This document shows positions 8,794 to 18,770 of a stretch of 64,000 nucleotides of DNA, one piece after another. The notes below the pieces were generated by a model that was given only the letters and a program-made list of their open reading frames with translations, had not been told where the DNA came from and searched no databases. The translations under genes and the position numbers were made by a program. This DNA is from Pseudomonas sp. B21-048 (lineage in GTDB: Bacteria > Pseudomonadota > Gammaproteobacteria > Pseudomonadales > Pseudomonadaceae): positions 4,898,001 to 4,962,000 of the forward strand of contig NZ_CP087168.1 in assembly GCF_024748615.1 (NCBI RefSeq). Reading direction: 5' to 3'. Position 1 is the stretch's first letter. Every line of letters begins with the position of its first letter.

Positions 8794-8875
8794 GTTTCGA
8801 GCAACATCCGACATTGAAGTCGACTATCACGGCGCTATCGCGAGCAGGCTCGCTCACACATTGGCTCGGTGTCGA

Positions 8876-10525
8876 TCAGAAACCTTGCGGAGTCGACCGG
8901 GCGACAATCGCTTCCACATTCAGCCCGCGCGGCAACGTCCCATACACCCGACCCGCCGAACCGAGGCGACTGGCGATGAAAGCATCACTGACCGCCGCAT
9001 TCCCCGCCTCCAGCAACAGCTTGGCCTGAAGCCCCAAGGCGATGTCTTCGGTGAGCTGGCGGGCGCGGTATTGAATGTCGGCGGTGTCCTTGAACGCGGC
9101 CTGCAATTGGCTGATGTGCGCGGCCAGACGTTTGTCGCCATGACCGTCGCCCAACTCGCTGAACAGCACATCAAGCACACACGGCTCTTTCGACAAGGCA
9201 CGCAATACGTCGAGGCATTGCACGTTGCCGGAACCTTCCCATGTCGAGTTGACCGGTGCCTCACGGTACAGCCGTGGCAGGATGCTTTCCTCGACATACC
9301 CGGCGCCGCCCATGCATTCGGCAGCCTCATTGATCATCGCGGGCGCGCGTTTGCAGATCCAGTACTTGCCCACCGCCGTCACCAGTCGGGCAAATTTTGC
9401 TTCGTGCTCGTTATCCAGATGATCCAGCGCCCGGCCCATGCGCAAACTCAAGGCCAACGCCGCTTCGCTTTCCAGGGCCAGATCCGCCAACACGTTCTGC
9501 ATCAACGGTTGTTCGCTGAGCAACTTGCCCCCGACCTTGCGGTGCGCGCAGTGATGACTGGCCTGGGTCAGCGCCTGGCGCATCAGCGCACTGGAGCCGA
9601 CCATGCAATCGAAGCGGGTCATGGCAACCATTTCGATGATGGTCGCAACGCCCCGGCCCTCTTCACCGACCATCCAGGCCAGGGCGCCACGCAATTCCAC
9701 TTCGCTTGAGGCATTGGACCAGTTGCCAAGTTTGTTCTTCAGACGCTGTATATAGAACTGATTGCGTGTGTCGTCCGGGCGATGACGCGGCAGCAGGAAA
9801 CAGGTCAAGCCTTTGTCGGTCTGGGCCAGGGTCAGGAAGGCATCGCACATCGGCGCCGAGCAGAACCACTTGTGGCCCACCAGCTCATAGGCCTGACCGG
9901 GACCACTGGCGCCGACCGGATAAGCCTTGGTGGTGTTGGCCCGCACGTCGGTGCCGCCCTGCTTCTCGGTCATGGCCATGCCGATAGTGACCCCGGCCTT
10001 GTGGGGCATGCCGACGTTGCGCGGGTCGTATTCGGTGGCAAGAATTTTCGGCAACCACTGTTCGGCCAGATCCGGTTGCAGGCGCATCGCCGGGACGCTG
10101 GCGAAGGTCATGGTCAGCGGGCAACCGCTGCCGGCTTCAGCCTGACTGTGTAAGTAGGTCATGGATGCACGGGCAACGTGGGCGCCCGGTTGCGGATCGG
10201 TCCACGGCAAGCCCGTCAGGCCATGCTCCACCGCCGTGCGCATCAACTCGTGGTAAGCCGGGTGAAACTCCACCAGGTCAATGCGATGGCCGTAGCGGTC
10301 ATGACTGACGAACACCGGCTTGTTCTGATTGGCCGCAAACCCCGCCGCCATCAGCGGCCCGCCGGCCAATGCGCCGTAAACGTCGATCCGAGACTCGGCC
10401 CAACCGGCATCGAAACGCCGCGACCACTCCTGCAAAGGCAGGTCGATGCGATAGAGGTTGATGCCGTCCAGCGATGGGGGCTGGTTGGTGACTTCGTGGG
10501 TTTCGGCGAACTGATGCAGGTTCAT
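8876..10525 (-). CDS. aidB: acyl-CoA dehydrogenase family protein, AidB-like
   Basis: This 549-residue flavoprotein closely follows E. coli AidB, including MTEKQGGTDVRANTT, VGHKWFCSAPMCDAFL, LGNWSNASSEVE, MTRFDCMVGS and PVNSTWEGSGNVQCLDVLR. AidB is part of the adaptive response to alkylation damage. It binds FAD and DNA, but its enzymatic role is unsettled. The usual order of acyl-CoA dehydrogenase domains (N-terminal helical, middle beta, C-terminal helical) can be followed, with an AidB-specific tail. A TTG lies 8 codons upstream, but the ATG at 10525 has AGGAG at good spacing. No Ada-box-like site could be confirmed upstream. Confidence 0.85.
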   Translation of the reverse strand: MNLHQFAETHEVTNQPPSLDGINLYRIDLPLQEWSRRFDAGWAESRIDVYGALAGGPLMAAGFAANQNKPVFVSHDRYGHRIDLVEFHPAYHELMRTAVEHGLTGLPWTDPQPGAHVARASMTYLHSQAEAGSGCPLTMTFASVPAMRLQPDLAEQWLPKILATEYDPRNVGMPHKAGVTIGMAMTEKQGGTDVRANTTKAYPVGASGPGQAYELVGHKWFCSAPMCDAFLTLAQTDKGLTCFLLPRHRPDDTRNQFYIQRLKNKLGNWSNASSEVELRGALAWMVGEEGRGVATIIEMVAMTRFDCMVGSSALMRQALTQASHHCAHRKVGGKLLSEQPLMQNVLADLALESEAALALSLRMGRALDHLDNEHEAKFARLVTAVGKYWICKRAPAMINEAAECMGGAGYVEESILPRLYREAPVNSTWEGSGNVQCLDVLRALSKEPCVLDVLFSELGDGHGDKRLAAHISQLQAAFKDTADIQYRARQLTEDIALGLQAKLLLEAGNAAVSDAFIASRLGSAGRVYGTLPRGLNVEAIVARSTPQGF

Positions 10526-10600
10526 GACGGGGCTCCTTTGGTCAACCAAGGGACTTTCAGTTAAGCACTGCCCCGAGACTGAACAAAGTGGTATATCCGC

Positions 10601-12973
10601 CTAACTGTCGGCGCTTTCGCCTTGCCCCGGACAGAGCACCCGTCGATAGAGCGCCACCTGCAAATCCTCGAATTTCACCGGTTTGCTCAGGTGGTCGACC
10701 AAGGCGTCGCTCGCGCAACAAGCTCGGCCCACGTCCAGGGCAATCATGAACAGGGGTAATTCGGTGCAACCTGACAAGGCGCGGATCCGGCAGCAGATCG
10801 AGGCGCCATCCAGTGGCGGCAGCTGAGCGTCGAGCAGCACGGCATCAACGGCCCCGCGCTGCAAGTGATCGAGTGCGGCAACGCCACTGTCGGCGGTGTG
10901 TACGCGGAACCCAAGCTTGAGCAACATGCCACGCAGCACCCATTGATTGATGCCGTCGCCATCGACCAGCAACACCGTGCAGTCCTGAGGCAAACGCAGG
11001 CGAGAGGTTTGCCTCAAGGGCGCAGGTTTCAGCTCCGGCAGCTCGAATTCGACGTCCAGTTGAAAGCGACTGCCGCGCCCCGGCTCCGAGCGGTGGCTCA
11101 GGCGCCCGTCGAGCAATTCGACCAACTGCCGACAAATAGCCAGGCCAACGCCCAAACCACCGTATTCACGGGTCATCGAACCATCGAGCTGGAAGAAGCG
11201 CTGGTACAGCGTTGCCTCCCCCAAATCGGTAAAGCCAATGCCGGTGTCGATCACCGCAAAGGACAGCGCGAGCCGATCGGGCGCCACCGGTTTGCCGGTT
11301 ACCCGCAGCGCCAACCCACCGACCCGGGTGAATTTGATCGCGTTATCCAGCAGGCATTCCAGGCATTGCATCAACTTGGTGCTGTCGCCGTGCAAGCGGT
11401 CCGGCAGCCCCAGCGCAACCTCGACCTTGAAGTCCAGCGACTTGCCCGACGCATGGCCATCGAACTGCAGGCGCAAGGCCTCGATCACACTGCGCAAACT
11501 GAACGTGTCCGGATAGACCTTGAGCTTGCCGGCCTGCAATTCGGTCAGGGTGAGGATGCCGTTGACCATGCGCATCATGTCCCGCGCCGACCCGGCGGCC
11601 GTTTGCTGATATTGCTCCAGTTCAGGGTTCATCTCGACGGTCTGCATCAGCTCCAGCGAACCGATCACACCATTCATGGGCGTGCGCAATTCATGGGTCA
11701 GGGTGGCGAGGAATTCGTCCTTGAGCTTGTTACTGTGAGCCAGTTGCTGGTTCAGCACTTCGAGCTTTTGGCCGGAATCGAACAACGTCTGTGCCTGTTG
11801 CTCGCGCATGGCGTTGATGCGATCGGCCAAGGCCAGGGATAGCAGCGCCACTTCGATCGCCGAGCCGATCTGACTGGCGTACATGGTCAGGAATACGTTG
11901 GGCAAATAACCCAGCACCATCATCGTGTTGACGATGCCACCGAGCAGGAACGCCGACCAGGCAATGATGAAATACCGCGCGACCCGCAGGCCACGCCACC
12001 AGGCGAAAATCCCGGCGGCGAAAATCACCACGGTAAAGACCAGCGCCAGCAGCGTCGCCAGACGCAGGGCCAGGGCGTAACTGGTCATCAATGACAACCC
12101 GACCACCAGCGCACTGAACGCAATCAAGGCCAGCAACAATCGGTCAAGCCAGCGACTGTAGGTGGCCGTCTGCAAGAAGCGGCGGGCGAACTGGCTGCCG
12201 AACAATCCTGAACAGCCGATGAAGAACGGCGTCGCGGCGTTGGCCCACCAGGGGTTGTTCGGCCAGAAATACTCCACGGCCGCGCCATTTACCGACAGCT
12301 GATATAAGCCGAACGAAGCGATATAGACGATGTAATAGAGGTAGTTGGTATCGCGCACGCTGAGAAAGATGAACAGGTTGTAGACCAGCATCCCCAGCAA
12401 CACGCCGTAAATCAGCCCCAGCACATAGAGCCGGACCGGCTGCTCCTCAAGGTAAGCGGTGCTCGACCACAAGGTGACAGGCGCCTGAACCGACCCTTCG
12501 CTTTGCAGGCGCAGGTACACGGTTTGCGTCTGCTCAGGCATAAAGTTCAGGTCGAACAGATAGTTGTTCTGGCGAATCTCGCGAGTGGCAAACGGCAATG
12601 CATCGCCAGTCTGTCGAACTAATTGATAGTCACCGTCAGCAGCGGGCAAGTAGAGATCAAGGTGATCAAGGGGCGGATAAGCCAGTTCCAGCCACCAGGT
12701 TCGTTGTGCCGCCGGGTTAGTGGGACGGTACAGCAGGTCGATTTTCAGCCAGAACGCCGAACGCGAATAACCGGCATTGAGGGTGGCTTTATCGTGGGGT
12801 TTGAACTGCCCGGCCGCCGCTTGCGCACGGACATCGGCGATGGTCGCCTGACCGCCCGTGTCTTCATAAACCTGCATCGTTCGGCCCAGGGGAAGGCTCT
12901 GGGTGAACTCGTCGAATTCGACGGCGCTCGCCAAGAGGGGCAAGCACAACAGCAACATCAGCAAATAGCGCAT
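10601..12973 (-). CDS. ladS: LadS-type hybrid sensor histidine kinase (7TMR-DISM)
   Basis: This 790-residue membrane kinase has a signal peptide (1-17), a periplasmic 7TMR-DISMED2 sensor (about 40-170), seven membrane segments (about 180-390), a HisKA domain with phospho-acceptor H427 in LTHELRTP, a HATPase domain (LLDNAIKFT, DTGIGF, GLGVGLAICRQ) and one receiver domain with phospho-acceptor D715 (VLLDAQLP) and SKP Lys. P. aeruginosa LadS has this architecture and lies next to thiD, as here. Known role: LadS feeds into GacS/GacA and raises RsmY/RsmZ, favouring biofilm over acute virulence. That role is inferred here from orthology. No response regulator gene is adjacent, as expected for a Gac-network input. 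Confidence 0.9.
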   Translation of the reverse strand: MRYLLMLLLCLPLLASAVEFDEFTQSLPLGRTMQVYEDTGGQATIADVRAQAAAGQFKPHDKATLNAGYSRSAFWLKIDLLYRPTNPAAQRTWWLELAYPPLDHLDLYLPAADGDYQLVRQTGDALPFATREIRQNNYLFDLNFMPEQTQTVYLRLQSEGSVQAPVTLWSSTAYLEEQPVRLYVLGLIYGVLLGMLVYNLFIFLSVRDTNYLYYIVYIASFGLYQLSVNGAAVEYFWPNNPWWANAATPFFIGCSGLFGSQFARRFLQTATYSRWLDRLLLALIAFSALVVGLSLMTSYALALRLATLLALVFTVVIFAAGIFAWWRGLRVARYFIIAWSAFLLGGIVNTMMVLGYLPNVFLTMYASQIGSAIEVALLSLALADRINAMREQQAQTLFDSGQKLEVLNQQLAHSNKLKDEFLATLTHELRTPMNGVIGSLELMQTVEMNPELEQYQQTAAGSARDMMRMVNGILTLTELQAGKLKVYPDTFSLRSVIEALRLQFDGHASGKSLDFKVEVALGLPDRLHGDSTKLMQCLECLLDNAIKFTRVGGLALRVTGKPVAPDRLALSFAVIDTGIGFTDLGEATLYQRFFQLDGSMTREYGGLGVGLAICRQLVELLDGRLSHRSEPGRGSRFQLDVEFELPELKPAPLRQTSRLRLPQDCTVLLVDGDGINQWVLRGMLLKLGFRVHTADSGVAALDHLQRGAVDAVLLDAQLPPLDGASICCRIRALSGCTELPLFMIALDVGRACCASDALVDHLSKPVKFEDLQVALYRRVLCPGQGESADS

Positions 12974-13275
12974 TTAAGCCCCAGCGTGGCCTCTCCGGTT
13001 CTGTCAGGAAGCCCCCCATTCCTTTTGAGTAGACGTAAAACCGGTATTACCTGTTATTAGTTTGGATCCACTCTAGCATAGCCGTTGATGGCCATTGAGC
13101 ACCATTGAAATTTTCCCCTACATAGCTCTAGGACGGGCGTTCCAGCGCTATGCATTGAGTTAGAGCTGTTGGCTTGGCCAGGTTGTGACAATGTCCCGGC
13201 GGGTAGTGAACATCTGTGGTGAGGGGGCTTGTCGGAACACCCGAGAAAACAGGTTTGGTGGTAAGCTCGCGCACC
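12974..13275. other. divergent promoter interval between ladS and thiD
   Basis: These 302 bases hold no gene. They must contain the promoters of ladS (leftward) and thiD (rightward). Visible features are a CCATTGA direct repeat one helical turn apart (13092-13098 and 13102-13108) and a spaced 7-bp inverted repeat AGCTCTA/TAGAGCT (13124-13130/13161-13167). I see none of the conserved segments of a TPP riboswitch. Confidence 0.4.
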
Positions 13276-14073
13276 ATGAATATCTACAGCTCTCGCCCCG
13301 TTGTCCTCTGTCTCTCCGGCCACGACCCAAGTGGTGGCGCCGGCTTGCAGGCAGATATCGAAGCCCTGCTCGCTCAGGGTTGTCATGCGGCTCCGGCCGT
13401 CACCGCCCTGACGGTACAAGACACCGTCAACGTCACTGACTTCCGTGTCCTGGACCGCGAGTGGGTGCTGGCCCAGGCCAACGCCGTGCTCAACGACTGC
13501 GAAGTCGCCGCCGTCAAACTGGGCATGCTCGGCTCCCTGGAAATGGTCGACACCGTGGTCGAACTGCTTTCAGCACACCCGCATTTGCCGGTGGTCTGCG
13601 ACCCGGTGCTGCGCGCCGGTGGCGGCGGACGACTGGGCAAGGACGAAGTCGGCTACGCCATGCGCGAACGCCTGCTGCCGCTGTCGATCATTGCCACCCC
13701 CAACCTTCCCGAAGCCCGCATCCTCGCCGAACTGCCCGAAGGCACCGCGGACGAATGCGCTGAAAAACTCCTGCCGTTCGTCAAACACCTGCTGATCACC
13801 GGCGGCCATGGCGACGAACACGAAATACACAATCGCCTGTACAGCCGCGACGGTCGCCGCGAAACCTTTATTTGCCAGCGCCTGCCCGGCAGTTATCACG
13901 GTTCCGGTTGCACACTGGCCAGCGCCCTCGCCGGTCGCCTGGCCCAGGGAGAACACCTCGCCAGTGCCGTACAGAGCGCGCTTGACTACACTTGGCGCAC
14001 CCTGCGTGACGCAGAGCAACTGGGCAAAGGCCAGTTCGTGCCGCGCCGCCTGCCCCTGGACTTTTGTTCGTAA
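13276..14073 (+). CDS. thiD: hydroxymethylpyrimidine (phosphate) kinase
   Basis: ThiD phosphorylates HMP and HMP-phosphate to HMP-PP, the pyrimidine half of thiamine. This 265-residue protein has the ribokinase-like fold: N-terminal SGHDPSGGAGLQADIE, VKLGMLGS, DPVLRAGGGGRL, TPNLPEA and the C-terminal GSGCTLASALA motif with the catalytic acid/anion-hole region. The in-frame sequence reaches back to 13216, but the family N-terminus starts at the ATG at 13276. The ribosome-binding site is weak. thiE follows after 32 bases, so these form a thiamine unit with hemL directly after. Confidence 0.93.
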   Translation: MNIYSSRPVVLCLSGHDPSGGAGLQADIEALLAQGCHAAPAVTALTVQDTVNVTDFRVLDREWVLAQANAVLNDCEVAAVKLGMLGSLEMVDTVVELLSAHPHLPVVCDPVLRAGGGGRLGKDEVGYAMRERLLPLSIIATPNLPEARILAELPEGTADECAEKLLPFVKHLLITGGHGDEHEIHNRLYSRDGRRETFICQRLPGSYHGSGCTLASALAGRLAQGEHLASAVQSALDYTWRTLRDAEQLGKGQFVPRRLPLDFCS

Positions 14074-14105
14074 TTTTCTATGCGTGAAGCGCAGAGGCTT
14101 GTCCG

Positions 14106-14729
14106 ATGAAACTACGTGGCCTGTACGCCATTACCGACAGCCAGTTACTGGCCGGTAAATTTCTTTCGTACGTGGAGGCGGCGCTCGAAGGCGGCGTCAC
14201 CCTGCTGCAATACCGCGACAAAAGCAGCGACGAGGCCCGCCGCCTGCGTGAGGCCGAAGCCCTGCGCGACCTGTGCGAACGCTACAAGACTCAGCTGATC
14301 ATCAACGATGACGCCGAACTGGCCGCGCGCCTGAATGTCGGCGTGCACCTGGGCCAGACCGATGGCCCACTGATGCCGGTTCGCGCACTGCTCGGTCGTC
14401 AGGCAATCATCGGCTCGACCTGCCACGCGCAACTCGAACTCGCCGAGCAAGCCGCCAAAGAAGGCGCCAGCTACGTTGCCTTCGGCCGTTTCTTCAACTC
14501 CAACACCAAGCCCGGCGCACCGGCCTGCAGCCTCGATCTGCTCGATCAGGCCCGCAGCAAAGTGCACCTGCCGATCTGCGCGATTGGCGGCATCACCCTG
14601 GATAACGCTGCGCCGCTGGTGGCCCACGGAGTCGATCTGCTGGCGGTGGTCCATGGTTTGTTTGGTGCCGACAGCACGGCTGAAGTAACGCGCCGCGCCC
14701 GCGCCTTTAACGAATTGTTCAAATCCTGA
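14106..14729 (+). CDS. thiE: thiamine phosphate synthase
   Basis: ThiE joins HMP-PP with thiazole phosphate to give thiamine monophosphate. This 207-residue TIM-barrel protein starts with [13 protein letters not shown] and carries [10 protein letters not shown] (pyrophosphate-binding Arg/Lys), [40 protein letters not shown] and the IGGITLDNA phosphate loop. It lies between thiD and hemL with short gaps (32 and 16 bases), which suggests one transcript for thiamine and tetrapyrrole enzymes. Both ThiD and ThiE substrates are complete here, while the thiazole branch (thiG/S) is not in this window. Confidence 0.95.
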   Translation: MKLRGLYAITDSQLLAGKFLSYVEAALEGGVTLLQYRDKSSDEARRLREAEALRDLCERYKTQLIINDDAELAARLNVGVHLGQTDGPLMPVRALLGRQAIIGSTCHAQLELAEQAAKEGASYVAFGRFFNSNTKPGAPACSLDLLDQARSKVHLPICAIGGITLDNAAPLVAHGVDLLAVVHGLFGADSTAEVTRRARAFNELFKS

Positions 14730-14745
14730 TGTTGAGAGCCAAATA

Positions 14746-16029
14746 ATGTCTCGTTCCGAAACCCTGTTTGCCAATGCCCAGAAACACATCCCCGGAGGCG
14801 TGAACTCGCCTGTTCGTGCGTTCAAGAGTGTTGGCGGCACGCCGCTGTTCTTCAAACACGCCGAAGGCGCCTACGTCACCGACGAAGACGACAAGCGTTA
14901 TGTGGATTACGTCGGTTCCTGGGGGCCGATGATTCTCGGCCATAGCCATCCGGAAGTGCTGGACGCGGTGCGCAAACAGCTTGAGCACGGATTGTCCTAC
15001 GGCGCCCCGACCGCGATGGAAACCGAGATGGCCGATCTGGTCTGCTCGATCGTGCCGTCGATGGAAATGGTGCGCATGGTCAGCTCCGGCACCGAAGCGA
15101 CCATGAGTGCCATCCGTCTGGCCCGTGGTTTCACCGGCCGTGACAGCATCATCAAGTTCGAAGGCTGCTACCACGGCCACTCCGACAGCCTGCTGGTCAA
15201 GGCCGGTTCCGGCGCCCTGACCCAAGGCGTGCCGAGTTCGGCCGGTGTGCCGGCAGCATTCGCCAAGCACACCCTGACCCTGCCGTTCAACGACATCAAC
15301 GCGGTAGAAACCCTGCTCGCCGAAGTCGGCCAGGACGTGGCCTGCATCATTGTCGAGCCAGTGGCCGGCAACATGAACTGCGTACCGCCAGCCCCGGGTT
15401 TCCTCGAAGGCCTGCGGACCCTGTGCGACAAGCATGGCGTGGTATTGATTTTCGACGAAGTGATGACCGGTTTCCGTGTCGCCCTAGGTGGTGCTCAAGC
15501 TCATTACGGGGTCACGCCAGACCTGAGCACCTTCGGCAAGATCATCGGTGGCGGCATGCCGGTGGGCTGCTTCGGTGGCAAACGCAAGATCATGGAGCAG
15601 ATCGCGCCACTGGGGCCGGTCTACCAGGCGGGTACTTTATCGGGTAACCCACTGGCGATGGCGGCGGGCCTGACCACCCTTCGCCTGATCAGTCGTCCGG
15701 GTTTCCACGCAGAGCTGAGCGACTACACCAGCCGTCTGCTCGATGGCCTGCAACAGCGTGCCGACGCCGCCGGCATTGCGTTCGTGACCACTCAGGCTGG
15801 CGGCATGTTTGGCCTGTACTTCAGCGGCGCCGACGACATCGTGACTTTCGATGATGTGATGGCCAGCGATGCCGGCCTGTTTGGTCGCTTCTTCCACCTG
15901 ATGCTCGAAGGTGGTGTGTACTTGGCGCCAAGCGCCTTCGAAGCCGGTTTCACCTCGATCGCCCATGGCGAGACAGAATTGAAACTGACGCTGGACGCCG
16001 CCGAGCGTGCATTCGCCGCGTTGAAATAA
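14746..16029 (+). CDS. hemL: glutamate-1-semialdehyde 2,1-aminomutase
   Basis: HemL converts glutamate-1-semialdehyde to 5-aminolevulinate, the first committed tetrapyrrole precursor in the C5 pathway. This 427-residue class III aminotransferase carries [12 protein letters not shown] near the N-terminus, [15 protein letters not shown], the PLP Asp region [10 protein letters not shown] and the PLP Schiff-base lysine K265 in [12 protein letters not shown] (the same number as in E. coli). A good intrinsic terminator follows, so this closes the thiD-thiE-hemL unit. Confidence 0.97.
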   Translation: MSRSETLFANAQKHIPGGVNSPVRAFKSVGGTPLFFKHAEGAYVTDEDDKRYVDYVGSWGPMILGHSHPEVLDAVRKQLEHGLSYGAPTAMETEMADLVCSIVPSMEMVRMVSSGTEATMSAIRLARGFTGRDSIIKFEGCYHGHSDSLLVKAGSGALTQGVPSSAGVPAAFAKHTLTLPFNDINAVETLLAEVGQDVACIIVEPVAGNMNCVPPAPGFLEGLRTLCDKHGVVLIFDEVMTGFRVALGGAQAHYGVTPDLSTFGKIIGGGMPVGCFGGKRKIMEQIAPLGPVYQAGTLSGNPLAMAAGLTTLRLISRPGFHAELSDYTSRLLDGLQQRADAAGIAFVTTQAGGMFGLYFSGADDIVTFDDVMASDAGLFGRFFHLMLEGGVYLAPSAFEAGFTSIAHGETELKLTLDAAERAFAALK

Positions 16030-16038
16030 AACTGCCAC

Positions 16039-16069
16039 GCTGACGTTGGCGATTGCCAGCGTCAGCTTT
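16039..16069 (+). terminator. intrinsic terminator after hemL
   Basis: GCTGACGTTGGC (16039-16050) pairs with GCCAGCGTCAGC (16055-16066) around GATT, with one internal T/G wobble, and is followed by TTT. It lies 10 bases after the hemL stop. Confidence 0.75.
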
Positions 16070-16164
16070 CACCTGCATTCCCGCCCTATTTCCTACTCAT
16101 CTGCTAATAATCTGCGCAAAGTGGCCGATATATCCCCCGCACAGCAGAAAAACGAGTAAAGACT

Positions 16165-16194
16165 TTGTAAGGTTGGTCCTGCTTATTTCATAAT
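16165..16194 (+). promoter_or_regulatory. sigma-70 type promoter of the Sel1 gene
   Basis: TTGTAA (16165-16170) and CATAAT (16189-16194) are separated by 18 bases, about 58 bases upstream of the chosen ATG. The match is fair and the position suits the downstream gene. Confidence 0.45.
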
Positions 16195-16252
16195 GCGCGC
16201 TTATTGGATCCCTCGATGGGTCCACGCGCCCCTCAGAGGTAAGTCGATTCCC

Positions 16253-16807
16253 ATGAACCGCACCGGCCGCACCCTTGCACTGGGCTGCCTGTTGCTCCTT
16301 CAGCCCCTGCTCGCGTTCGCACAAGCAGGCGGCAACTCGTTGTTGATCCCGGCGATGGGCCGCTGCACCCTCAATACACAGCCGCAAGACCTGACGCAAG
16401 CGCTCGCCGCCTGCCAGAAAGCGTCGGATGCAGGGGATGCGCAAGCGCAATACGAGTTGGGTGAGTTCTACTACGACGGCAAAAACGCGCCGCGCGACCT
16501 CAATCAAGCCCTGAGCTACTTCGAAAAGGCTTCGCTGCAAGGCCATGCCCAGGCGCAATTCAAACTCGGCACCATGTTCTTTCATGGCGAAGGCGTACCG
16601 GCCAATAACGTTCAGGCGTATATCGTGCTGAAAATGGCCGCCGTCAACGGTGCGGAAGAGGCGCTGGACACTGCCGACGAAGTCGCCGAGAAAATGCCTC
16701 GCGAAGATCTGGAAGTCGCGACCCAGGTGCTGGGGCAAATTTTCCGTAAATACTTGATGGAATTGCAAAGCGCCGATGGGCGTACGCCGTTTTCGCCACT
16801 GCCCTGA
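16253..16807 (+). CDS. secreted Sel1-repeat protein
   Basis: This exported protein of 184 residues has a signal peptide (MNRTGRTLALGCLLLLQPLLAFAQA split at about residue 24) followed by a short Cys-containing stretch and two Sel1-type repeats (AQAQYELGEFYYDGKNAPRD and AQAQFKLGTMFFHGEGVPAN, about 62-130). Sel1 repeats form alpha-alpha solenoids that mediate protein contacts. Its partner is unknown. The ATG at 16253 is preceded by AGAGGTAAG; the earlier in-frame ATG at 16193 would remove the signal peptide from the N-terminus. A REPIN follows. Confidence 0.85.
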   Translation: MNRTGRTLALGCLLLLQPLLAFAQAGGNSLLIPAMGRCTLNTQPQDLTQALAACQKASDAGDAQAQYELGEFYYDGKNAPRDLNQALSYFEKASLQGHAQAQFKLGTMFFHGEGVPANNVQAYIVLKMAAVNGAEEALDTADEVAEKMPREDLEVATQVLGQIFRKYLMELQSADGRTPFSPLP

Positions 16808-16832
16808 ATTCTGTATCGATCTTTCTGGCCCC

Positions 16833-16923
16833 TTCGCGAGCAAGCCCGCTCCCACATTAGATCTTCGGTGAACACAATATGTGAGCACCAGAGATTAAAT
16901 GTGGGAGCGGGCTTGCTCGCGAA
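16833..16923. repeat. REPIN of the 'GCGAGCAAGCCCGCTCCCAC' family
   Basis: Perfect 26-bp inverted arms at 16833-16858 and 16898-16923 surround a 39-base loop. The same family, with a nearly identical loop, occurs at 22912-23006. It lies between two convergent genes. Confidence 0.9.
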
Positions 16924-16946
16924 TGGGGGCAGCTCGGTCTTGAAGC

Positions 16947-17276
16947 TTACTTCTCAGGCATCGGCATCGGAAACGGCATGACATTGCCGACCGCGCCACG
17001 GGCTTCGCTGATTTTCGGCGTGCCGAGGCGCTCGACCTCGTCGATGCGCACGATCGAATGCATCGGCACAAAACTGCGCACAACGCCTTCGAACTGAGCC
17101 TTGAGCTTCTCTTCGCTCGGATCGACGACCACTTGCGTGCGCTCGCCAAAGACGAACTCTTCCACTTCCAGGAAGCCCCACAAATCACTTTGATAGATCT
17201 GCTTGGCGTACATTTCGTACACTTGGCCCTGATTGAGGAAAATCACCTTGTAGATTGGAGCTTCACGTTTGGTCAT
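16947..17276 (-). CDS. DUF1820 family protein
   Basis: This soluble, 109-residue protein (APIYKVIFLNQGQVYEMYAKQIYQSDLWGFLEVEEFVFG) belongs to DUF1820, found across gammaproteobacteria next to miaB. The fold appears to be beta-rich. The proline-rich C-terminus (MPFPMPMPEK) is typical for Pseudomonas members. Function is unknown. It is divergent from miaB with about 134 bases between them. Neither this ATG nor the ATG six codons upstream has a clear ribosome-binding site. I chose the one that matches the conserved N-terminus. Confidence 0.85.
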   Translation of the reverse strand: MTKREAPIYKVIFLNQGQVYEMYAKQIYQSDLWGFLEVEEFVFGERTQVVVDPSEEKLKAQFEGVVRSFVPMHSIVRIDEVERLGTPKISEARGAVGNVMPFPMPMPEK

Positions 17277-17410
17277 GGTGGGCGGGTAACACATCGGGGA
17301 TAAAAATGAGGGCGCGAACTATAGCATAGCCGCCGAACGCGCAACGGTAGGAACCTTGGTGCATGTTCCCTATAATGCGCGGTTCTTTGAATCACGTGAT
17401 GACCCTATCC

Positions 17411-18739
17411 ATGGCCAAGAAGCTTTACATCGAAACCCACGGTTGCCAGATGAACGAGTACGACAGCTCGCGCATGGTCGATCTGCTGGGTGAACATCAG
17501 GCCCTGGAAGTCACCGCTCGCGCTGAAGACGCCGACGTGATCTTGCTCAACACCTGCTCGATCCGCGAACGCGCCCAGGACCGGGTGTATTCCCAGCTGG
17601 GCCGCTGGCGCGAACTGAAACTGGCCAACCCGGACATGGTCATCGCCGTCGGCGGTTGCGTGGCCAGCCAGGAAGGCGCGGCCATCCGTGATCGCGCTCC
17701 GTACGTGGACGTGGTATTCGGCCCGCAGACCCTGCACCGCCTGCCGGAAATGATCGACGCCGCGCGCCTGACCAAGTTGCCGCAAGTCGACGTCTCGTTC
17801 CCGGAAATCGAAAAATTCGACCACCTGCCCGAGCCGCGCATCGATGGGCCGAGCGCCTATGTGTCGGTCATGGAAGGCTGCAGCAAGTACTGCACCTTTT
17901 GCGTAGTGCCTTATACGCGCGGTGAAGAAGTCAGCCGACCGTTCGACGACGTGATTGCCGAGATCATTCACCTGGCCGAAAACGGCGTGCGCGAAGTGAC
18001 CTTGCTGGGGCAGAACGTCAACGGTTATCGCGGCGCCACTCACGATGGCAGACTGGCCGATCTGGCGGAACTGATCCGCGTAGTGGCAGCCGTCGATGGC
18101 ATCGACCGGATTCGCTACACCACTTCGCACCCGCTGGAGTTCTCCGACAGCCTGATCCAGGCCCACGCCGACGTACCGGAACTGGTGAAACACCTGCATT
18201 TACCGGTGCAATCGGGTTCCGACCGGATCCTCGCGGCGATGAAACGCAATCACACCGCGCTGGAGTACAAATCCAAACTACGCAAGTTGCGGGCCGCCGT
18301 GCCAGGAATCTGCATCAGTTCTGACTTTATCGTGGGCTTCCCGGGCGAGACCGAGAAAGACTTCGAACAGACCATGAAGTTGATCGAAGACGTCGGTTTC
18401 GACTTTTCCTACTCGTTCGTCTATAGCCAGCGCCCAGGCACGCCGGCCGCCGATCTGGCCGACGAAACGCCGGAAGAGCTGAAAAAAGAACGCCTGAACG
18501 CCCTGCAACATCGCCTGAACCAACAAGGTTTCGAGATCAGCCGACAAATGGTGGGCTCCATTCAGCGGATTCTGGTCACCGATTATTCGAAAAAAGATCC
18601 CGGCGAACTGCAAGGCCGGACCGAGAATAACCGTATCGTCAACTTCCGCTGCGACAATCCGACGCTGATCGGCCAGTTCGCCGACGTGCACATCGACGCC
18701 GCGCAACCGCACTCGCTGCGGGGCTCGCTGATCCAGTAA
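17411..18739 (+). CDS. miaB: tRNA-2-methylthio-N6-isopentenyladenosine synthase
   Basis: MiaB is a radical-SAM methylthiotransferase that converts i6A37 to ms2i6A37 in tRNAs reading UNN codons. The 442-residue protein has the N-terminal UPF0004 domain with [11 protein letters not shown], a radical-SAM core with Cys157, Cys161 and Cys164 (CSKYCTFC, the same numbering as E. coli), and a C-terminal TRAM domain ([11 protein letters not shown]...LRGSLI). I use the ATG at 17411, which gives the conserved [12 protein letters not shown] start. A TATAAT at 17371-17376 is a likely -10 element. Confidence 0.96.
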   Translation: MAKKLYIETHGCQMNEYDSSRMVDLLGEHQALEVTARAEDADVILLNTCSIRERAQDRVYSQLGRWRELKLANPDMVIAVGGCVASQEGAAIRDRAPYVDVVFGPQTLHRLPEMIDAARLTKLPQVDVSFPEIEKFDHLPEPRIDGPSAYVSVMEGCSKYCTFCVVPYTRGEEVSRPFDDVIAEIIHLAENGVREVTLLGQNVNGYRGATHDGRLADLAELIRVVAAVDGIDRIRYTTSHPLEFSDSLIQAHADVPELVKHLHLPVQSGSDRILAAMKRNHTALEYKSKLRKLRAAVPGICISSDFIVGFPGETEKDFEQTMKLIEDVGFDFSYSFVYSQRPGTPAADLADETPEELKKERLNALQHRLNQQGFEISRQMVGSIQRILVTDYSKKDPGELQGRTENNRIVNFRCDNPTLIGQFADVHIDAAQPHSLRGSLIQ

Positions 18740-18770
18740 CACCGTATTGCCCCCTCAGGGAGCGGGTTTG

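Noticed and set aside
12974..13275. TPP riboswitch upstream of thiD
   Set aside because: The conserved CTGAGA and related TPP-aptamer segments are not present.
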